Shown piece by piece: positions 56,934-64,000 of a stretch of DNA of 64,000 nucleotides; within the stretch, counting starts at the first letter, position 1, and each line of letters begins with the position of its first letter. The notes under the pieces are model-generated. The model worked only from the letters and a program-made list of their open reading frames with translations. It did not search any database and was not told the DNA's origin. A program made the position numbers and the translations under genes. The DNA is taken from positions 34,720,804 through 34,784,803 of the forward strand of contig CM055097.1 of NCBI GenBank assembly GCA_029204225.1, read 5' to 3'. This DNA is from Diphasiastrum complanatum (taxonomy: Eukaryota; Streptophyta; Lycopodiopsida; Lycopodiales; Lycopodiaceae).

Positions 56934-57900
56934 GTTTAAGCAAAGGAGGAGTATTATAAAGAGAATAGCTACTAAGAAGAAATGGCGTCATGCCCATGCT
57001 CATCTTAGAAATGCTTTTCACCTCCAATGGAAACTGCCCTCAATAATATTCATACTCCACTCTACACTTATCAATTTCTGATTATCTTTTTACTGCATGG
57101 AAACATCTGATAATTATCGCTGCTTTCAAAAATCTGAACCGAAAATGCATCAAAGAATCTGATAATAACTACTGCTTTCAAAATCTGAACATAAAATGCA
57201 TCAAAGCATCCAATGATTACTTATTACTGACGTTTTGACGGATGTGAACTCCTGAAGACTTGAAAGTAGCTCCAACCATCATGTTCGGCAATGCACAACA
57301 CATTTTGGCCTGAATGGAAATGGAAAAACAACCAGACCCTGTCCTGCTGAGGAGCACCTGAGAGGTTCATCCACCTACTTAGTAGTAGCTTCATTTATTA
57401 TATATTCACCAGTCGAAATTGTGGAGTCTTAAACATTATTATTTCGCTAGAGAAGATGATCCCTATACATAGTATGGTTTCTTTACCGCCTCGATATCTT
57501 CAGAATGTTGTAAGAATTTTGGACACTGATTGACAGGAACAGAGCCAGTTGAGATTGCGAAACTGGGATGATTGTCCTTACATACCTACTAATTGACAAG
57601 TGGTGGTAAATTTCATGCATCTAGGATTTAATTCCCATAGATTTCAAGAAAGTTGAAGATTCCATTCTTGGCTTTCCCAAATACCCTCATTGCTACCAGT
57701 TCAAAATTCACATGATGGATAGGGTGTCCATGATGATTATAACAAAGGCAAAATCTGAATTTTCCAGTTTTCTTTACACACAAGAATCGGTCATTCAGTC
57801 AGTTTAGTAGAATCTAGCCATCGTTGAGATCTGGCTCAAGTGCGACTAAGATTAGGTAAGACTTATTTGGATCTAATGCCAAAGTGGGAAGACAATCATC
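56934..57900. other. Sequence right of element D
   Basis: Starts with the target copy GTTTA, so the first bases continue the sequence that D interrupted, possibly the LTR of F. A tandem pair of about 58 bp lies at 57,108-57,225 (AATCTGATAATTA/ACTACTGCTTTCAAAA, then AAAATGCATCAAAG). No gene seen. Confidence 0.5.
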
Positions 57901-60523
57901 TCATTGCATTGCAATGGACACCATTAGAATTATATCTTTTGCGGACAACGCCGATTGCCTAACTGTTGGATCGGGAGAGTGGACATTCTCCCGCTGGTAT
58001 GCTTGTAAGGCTCTCTGGAAATCGATTGATATCTCCCAACTATAAGACTGGTGGATGATTGGCCAGTTTGCATATGGATGGTAATTTTGTCCATGGCCAA
58101 TCCCAAATTCTTCCATTTATTCCTTTGTGGCATTGGAATGTAGTATGGATTTATGCACAACTGGTGAGGGTTGGCCACATAGCTCCTGATTGATTCCAGA
58201 GTTTTCTCAAATATTTTAATTCTCTAGGCCGGCTACTCTCCCAATGCAGGTAGCTTATCGGCTTCAATTTCAGAGGTCTTAAACTTAATGACCCAACCAC
58301 TACGCGAGGACTCATGGGGATGTTGCGCTAAGAAAATCTGGATCTGGTCCTCGACGCTAATTGGTCTTCTAAACAATGGTTTGGTCCATGAAGTGGATGG
58401 AACTGTTTGCGTTGCCTGTGGAACTAGCTGAACTTCTTCTACTTCGGAGGCTCCACCATGTTCCATGCCTGAATCCAAACTTGTATCCAATCCTGCCGTT
58501 TCCTGTTGTTGAGGCGAGAATTGTGGCATCAATGGAACTTGGATCTGAGGGTTACATGCCAAAACCTGAGTTATAGCCTTTTCATGTTCACTGATGGTTG
58601 CTTTGGCCTTTGCCAGCTCAATTAATGTTGTTCCCTTGAATCTGTCAAAGCGGCCTTGGAATCCTTGAAGGGTCACTTTATAAGTTTCAACCTTTTTAAA
58701 CAAATACCCAATTTTCGTCGGAGTTACCGGATGATCAGAAATTTGCATCTGTAGATACGCATCACACTCAAGGGTGGTCGCATCCAATTCACCTTGGAGA
58801 TGTGTGTGATCTTGTTCAGCCATCTACAGTTGACCCTGGAGCAACTACACTTGTTGCTTTGCAACTTGCACTGCCCTGTCCACTTGGTCTTGGGCGGTTG
58901 TGAGGGCATTCTAAAGTGTACTAACATAATCTTTGAGGCGATCAGCCGATTGCCGTGTCTTCTTCATCTCAACTTCAGATTTGGCTTCGTGCTGCTTGGT
59001 GATCTTCAACTCTTTGTCCAGCTGGATGATGACTAATAAGTGTGTTCTCAGAACCCATTTCTGATACACGTTGTTCCATTTTTTTTTTCTTATCTAGCAT
59101 AAACTGTATCACTTGCGCAAGGCTTGAGACTAAACCAAGAGCATCACCAGAATCTATTGTCGTGGAGGTGGTAGCAGCAAGAGGACTTGGTGGTACTATC
59201 CTTGGTTGGCGTGGAGCTTGTGCCCGTGGTTCTTCTTCTTCAAATATGTCTTCTTGCTTATAGCCCTCAGGTACTGTGGAGTCGAATTATTTTGGTGACT
59301 TGACAACTTGCCCAACCCGAATTGTATCTGGCACCTGAACTGCTACGGTTTCTCGTGGCTCCTGCTGAAATTTTTTTATCAAAAATATTGTCAGAATCAT
59401 GGACAGTCTCGAATCCTCTTCCGAGGGATTGGAGTTCAAAGGACTTTGGGCTTTGGGACATGACAAAAACTTTTGAGGCCCCAAGGGGGTTGGAATCATC
59501 AAACATGCTCATAAAATACTGGGTATTTGGTGATACTGCTCTTGTGTTTGAGGGTGAGGCGACCTGGGCAGCTGTGATGAGAATGGTAGCTCCAATGGTC
59601 ACAGATTGTCCTTGAGAGGAAGCAGAGGGAAATAGGTAGTTCAGTGCAGATACCAACAGGGGGTAAAAGCGCAGCTGAAGATGTTTGTCTAGTTCTTCGA
59701 CATGACGTGGGAGGCAAGTCAAGAATAGCAATCTCGCTGCGTACACGACGACGACTATGTGAGGTAGATTTCTGGTGAGATGACTCTGCTGATGCTTCTT
59801 CATAAATAGACAGCACCGAATCGGCAATAAACCCACGAAGTCTGTCCTCCAGGTAAGAGGCGGATAATAGAGAGAGGAGAGGGCCAATCACAATTTGTTG
59901 TTTGGTGTTCTCCTTGATTGCCCTCTTCAACTCTCCAAAAACTGTCTTATATTAGTTATAAGGCTTGAGGAGCTAGATCCTATCTTGTAGTTGGAGTAGA
60001 CAATACGGTGCAGGATCTATGAGAAAATTCACTCCTTTATGAGGTTGCCAACCATCAAGAAGCTGTTCAGAAGTTGGGCTACAGCCTGCTGAATGACAGG
60101 ATCTCGGATGGAGTCTAGGAGATACCCGTCATGAGTCCAGTAGAACTCGACTAAAATGTCAATGAATGACTTGATCACGTTCTTGGCATGCTTATGGTTT
60201 GGAGAAGGCTCCTTACCAGATGTGATTCCTATGGCAGCAAGGACAACTTCAGTAATACACACCTTGTGTGTGAAAGTCTGGAAAGTGATGTAAAACTTAG
60301 ACTTGGCCTCAGTCCAGGTGCTAAAGGCCATGGTAATGAAATGCATGTTGATTTTTCCAAAGAAAGCACGCTCATAGATTCCCATTGCTGTGAGCAAAGG
60401 CCCGACAAGGGTCATCCATTGAGCGACCATGCTTGCGCTAGGGAGCATCATGATGTCCGTTGCAGTTAGAACACCACGATGAACAGAGTATTTCAGAGAC
60501 TGAGAGGTGTTGGTAGAAGACAT
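57901..60523 (-). pseudogene. G: unrecognised gene with coiled coil, decayed
   Basis: The first open part (60,029-60,523, 164 codons) begins MSSTNTSQSLKYSVHRGVL and has helix-rich segments (FTHKVCITEVVLAAIGITS). After a stop, further parts appear in shifting frames: KENTKQQIVIGPLLSLLSAS near 59,900, and SPNTQYFMSMFDDSNPLGAS near 59,500. A coiled-coil-like stretch from about 59,000 (KSEVEMKKTRQSADRLKDYV, then TAQDQVDRAVQVAKQQV) leads into the 196-codon open part at 58,233-58,823 (MAEQDHTHLQGELDATTLEC). Three TAG stops fall within 45 codons of the coiled coil, each where CAG (Gln) would fit. A second partial copy lies at 47,165-47,262, so this is a repeated sequence and not a single-copy host gene. 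I do not know the family. Confidence 0.5.
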
Positions 60524-61364
60524 GATGACTAGAAAGTAAGTGCGAGTGTATCTCAGAAGGCAGGAAACCGTTGGCAGAAAGTTTTGGTCACGAGAAAAAT
60601 TTGCAAAAGCTCCGCTAGCACAAGTGAGAGATGAATCGAATTCAACCTACTTATAGGTGGATTTGGAGGGTTCGTTACACAAAATACTAGTTTGGCTGAT
60701 CAATTCTGGACAAAAATTTGCAAGCTTGCTCAGTATTGTGAAAATAGGTTATAAAAATCTCATTGAAGGTTTATGAAGTACTGAACCTATCCGATGAAGG
60801 TTTTCCAAGTCTGGCGAAGGTTTATCCTTCGCCCAGGTACTGTCATAAATGCAAATTTCCAGGATCTGGACCTATAACCAACCTAAATTTGGGCATGTCG
60901 GCGAAGGTTTCTGAGTACAAGAAGATGCTCGGCGAATATTTCCAAAATGACATAATGCCTAACATTTGTCTGATGTAAGAACAGGTACCAACTGGCTAAA
61001 AGAATGTTTGCCCAACTCAGTATAGGTATATCTGAGATAGATCTTGCCTCTGAAAACTCGACGAACAATTCTAGAACAGTATGTGCACAAAATGACCAAA
61101 AAAGTGAATTTTCAAGTCATTTTTTTTAATTCCTGAAAATACTTTCCTTCAATTTTTTCTTATCTGATGACATTTTTGACTTTTGCTCATCAATATTTCC
61201 ATACATTTTTCCTCCTTTTTTTTTTTTAACTGTCTTTTCCAAAAGAAAATATCAATTAAGTAGTGAAAACAAAAAATTGAAAAACAAGCAAAACAAAAAC
61301 ATAGTCTTCGATCATGCTAACTGAACTGATGGTGCAGGCTGAGAAAACTTGCGGCAGCTGCCAT
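60524..61364. other. Upstream of G, with GCGAAGG words and one hairpin
   Basis: The word GCGAAGGTTT or a near-copy occurs at 60,764, 60,795, 60,814 and 60,901. At 60,813-60,833 GGCGAAGG and CCTTCGCC form a perfect 8-bp stem with a 5-base loop. A T-rich tract lies near 61,110-61,235. No gene recognised. Confidence 0.5.
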
Positions 61365-61866
<502 letters not shown>

Positions 61867-62002
61867 GTGCATAGTCTGGGGAAGGTGCTCGAGCTTCCTA
61901 AACCTCTCATTACTTGGGCTCTTTTCTCTCTCTTCGTGTACTATGCAGGAAAGGCGAGGTTGTCGCTCCCAGCGATGAGCCCTATACATCCTATACACTA
62001 TA

Positions 62003-62218
62003 ATGGCTCGAGTGTACTATAGAGTGGCATTGTTAGACCATCCCTGGCCCAGCAATTTTCAGACATGGGTCGACCAATTTTGGCTCAATGGCATTCATGA
62101 GTCTTTTCGAACTCCCAAAGATTCGAAAAGCACAAAAAGATTGGAGTTTATGGAAGAAGTCACAAGTTACATGATCCGCAAACGAAAAGAAACACGGGGT
62201 CTCTACTACACAACATAG
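62003..62218 (+). CDS. Small ORF of the H-type element, 71 codons
   Basis: Starts MARVYYRVALLDHPWPSNF, and its middle and end (TWVDQFWLNGIHESF, KRLEFMEEVTSYMIRK) match the ORF at 17,327-17,566. The product would be small, basic and tryptophan-containing. No recognised domain and no signal or membrane segment. It stops 36 bases before the LTR, after which CCAAGGGACCGACACTACTT matches the sequence beside the LTR at 15,914. Function unknown. Confidence 0.5.
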   Translation: MARVYYRVALLDHPWPSNFQTWVDQFWLNGIHESFRTPKDSKSTKRLEFMEEVTSYMIRKRKETRGLYYTT

Positions 62219-62254
62219 TGCCAAGGGACCGACACTACTTCAAGTCGGAGGCCC

Positions 62255-62900
62255 TATTGTGGGTATTCTGTGTAAATAAATAAAATAGCTGGAAGTAGTA
62301 GAAATAAGTTGTGAGGGTCGTGGCTTCCTGCATGTATAAGCTCATAGCCCAATGAGCACTTGTAAATAATTTATTTTTGAATAAACTTGACATTGGACAT
62401 GTAATTAAAATGATATTAGAAGGCCAAAGTTTAGGTTAAGTTCCTAAGTTTTGTAATTAGTGAATAGTCAAAGTGGTGGTAGGTGGGGTGTGCTTCTTTG
62501 TGCACCATAGATTAGTTTGTGTTTCTTTTGAAGGGCTAGGATTTCTATCCTATCTTCTTGCAAGTAACCAATAGGAAGCAAGGGGAAAAGCCCTCCCCAA
62601 AGATTAAAAGGCACCTATTGTACACCATTTTACATGCTAATTGAGAGGAGGAGACTCTCCCAAATTGGAGAGCCAAGCATCCTCGTGTACTATTGTGTTC
62701 ATGCTTATGCTTTTGTTATGATTTTCACTTGTTCTCCATTTTGCATTATTGTTGTCCAGGGATGTTGGATCTTGAGAGATGTTGTGATTGCAACCTAGAT
62801 CTGTCATTCAGTTGGCTAATAGTGTGATTTTAGCCCTTTTTCACAATTTTTCCTTGATATCTCTCTTATCCTTGTTCTGATTGGTCTGAGATTTTCACAA
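62255..62900 (+). repeat. Right H-type LTR
   Basis: Start TATTGTGGGTATTCTGTGTA (the usual TGTTGGGGGTATT with changes), core CATAGCCCAATGAGCAC, later AAGCATCCTCGTGTACTATT as in the 15.3-15.9 kb copy. The end near 62,750-62,900 is estimated. Confidence 0.55.
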
Positions 62901-62938
62901 TAGACAAATCTGAGGCAGATCTTGCTATTGATGCTATA

Positions 62939-63880
62939 TGCGAGAGTTACTTAGTACGAGGGTTGGCTGTGCGAGGATTCTTTGTACTATTTTGTAGTAA
63001 AAAAACCACATTTTTTGCAGTCCACTGGGAACTAACTCTCACCCTCTTAATAGTAGCTAGATCTGGGTCACAGATCTGGCTTGTGTCAAACTGGCAAAGG
63101 TTATGAGAGTTATTGATGTTTGTGAGGGTTTATGGTAAAAAAAAGTCAATTTTTTCTTACAACTTCATCAAAACTTCATATGAACTCTCGCAGACTTGGT
63201 CATAGATGAAAAATGACATTTTGAGTTCAAAGAACCATGCTACTGAGTTACTTCCTAGGGATGCGAGAGTTATTGATGGTTCTGAGGGTTCTTGGCCACT
63301 TTTTGGCACACAGATCAATCAATAATCCAAAATAACTCTCGTAGACTTCATCACTGATGGAAAATGGCCTTCTAAAAACAATGGGATAGTCTGTGAGAGT
63401 TACTTCTACAAGGGTTTATTCTAATTGATTATTCTTTCAATTTTTATGCACTTAGACCCACTTTTCAGCCTACTAGAACAAGATGAACTCTCGCAGGCTT
63501 TTCTGTGTACATATCTCGGTGAGATGGAGCTACAGTAGGCTCTGCGAGAGTTAGTTGCCACAAAAAAGTGAAAATTTGGCTTCCACGAGGGTTTCGTCTT
63601 TGATATTATCCTTTTTGATCTAGGAAACTCTCATAGAGGGAGTGTTAATCTGCAAGGTAACTCTCGCACAGATTTTTGTGTGCTTCTCACAGTGAGATGC
63701 AACTTCAGGAAGCTCTGCGAAGGTTACTTAGAGTATTTTTTATTTTTTAAAGGTTTTTTGGATTTTTTTTTGTTGCTTTTGGCTATTTTGGCAAAATGGC
63801 TGGGAACTAACTCTCACAGGAAATATAGTAGATTCTATTGATGTGGCAGAAGGTATTGTTAGGTCTACAAGAGTTACTTT
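62939..63880. repeat. Array of inverted 10-bp motifs
   Basis: TGCGAGAGTT or a close variant occurs at 62,939, 63,102, 63,262, 63,392, 63,543, 63,716 and 63,867. Its reverse complement AACTCTCGCA, or a variant, occurs at 63,034, 63,183, 63,334, 63,485, 63,625, 63,659 and 63,809. The two orientations alternate with a period of about 150 bp, each pair enclosing 50-80 bases. GAGGGTTT follows several of the forward motifs. The array continues to the edge of the window and has no coding content. Confidence 0.7.
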
Positions 63881-64000
63881 AGTCTGAGCAGAAAGTTATT
63901 AGACCTTATAGGTTATTTTTGGCCATTTTCTACACAAATTGCCAAAAGTAACTGTTTTTTTTCTGATTTTTATAGGTTTTTTGGTTTTATGAGAGTGATT

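Noticed and set aside
62939-63880. Inverted motif array as a CRISPR array
   Set aside because: Only 10 bases are conserved, orientation alternates, spacing varies, and no cas-like gene is present.

Overview
This window looks like intergenic DNA from a large, repeat-rich land-plant nuclear genome. The support is: several Ty1/Copia-type LTR retrotransposons whose primer-binding sites match the plant initiator-Met tRNA (TGGTATCAGAGCC and close variants), long AC/TG/TC microsatellites, plant-style splice-site sequences, and no bacterial-type operons. I cannot name the species. No intact host gene was found. The only recognisable host coding sequence is a broken piece of translation initiation factor eIF2 gamma near 20.2-20.5 kb.

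Layout. 0-3 kb: a roughly 1.6 kb tandem duplication carrying LTR fragments and an AC microsatellite. 3.9 kb: an LTR fragment. 7.2-7.7 kb: a Copia gag relic. 8.5-14.5 kb: Copia element A on the minus strand, with both LTRs and a primer-binding site. It splits a locus (J1) that has an unsplit relative (J2) at 28.6-29.9 kb. 15.2-18.4 kb: LTRs of a family here called H, with a small ORF. 20.2 kb: eIF2 gamma pseudogene. 24.1-25.5 kb: Copia and Ty3/Gypsy relics around a TG microsatellite. 25.8-27.7 kb: foldback and tandem repeats. 30.2-31.4 kb: Copia integrase relic. 33.9-37.0 kb: two further Copia relics. 37.3-43.25 kb: Copia element B, nearly intact, with one in-frame stop. 43.5-45.9 kb: a Copia RNase H relic, an AT-rich block and a decayed unrecognised gene that may be methylase-like. 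46-47 kb: an H-type LTR on the minus strand. 47.2-56.9 kb: a nest in which Copia F is split by the gag-only element E, and its 3' LTR region by Copia derivative D. 57.9-60.5 kb: a decayed coiled-coil gene of unknown family (G). 61.4-62.9 kb: a short H-type element with a 71-codon ORF. 62.9 kb to the end: an array of inverted 10-bp motifs.

How it works together. The Copia elements would encode gag, protease, integrase and RT-RNase H in Copia order. D, E and the H-type elements lack some or all of pol, so any movement must have depended on proteins supplied by full elements. D (target duplication GTTTA) and E (TGCAG) are clean insertions and D's two LTRs are almost identical, so D is among the youngest events. 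Most stop codons in the relics can be read as CGA, CAG or CAA changed to TGA, TAG or TAA, which fits decay by cytosine methylation.

Limits. All alignments were made by eye, identities are approximate, and edges of decayed fragments may be off by tens of bases. No single element here is clearly a new biological system. The best candidates for follow-up are the RT-less but long-open element D, the small ORF that precedes the 3' LTR in three H-type copies, and the inverted-motif array at the right end.
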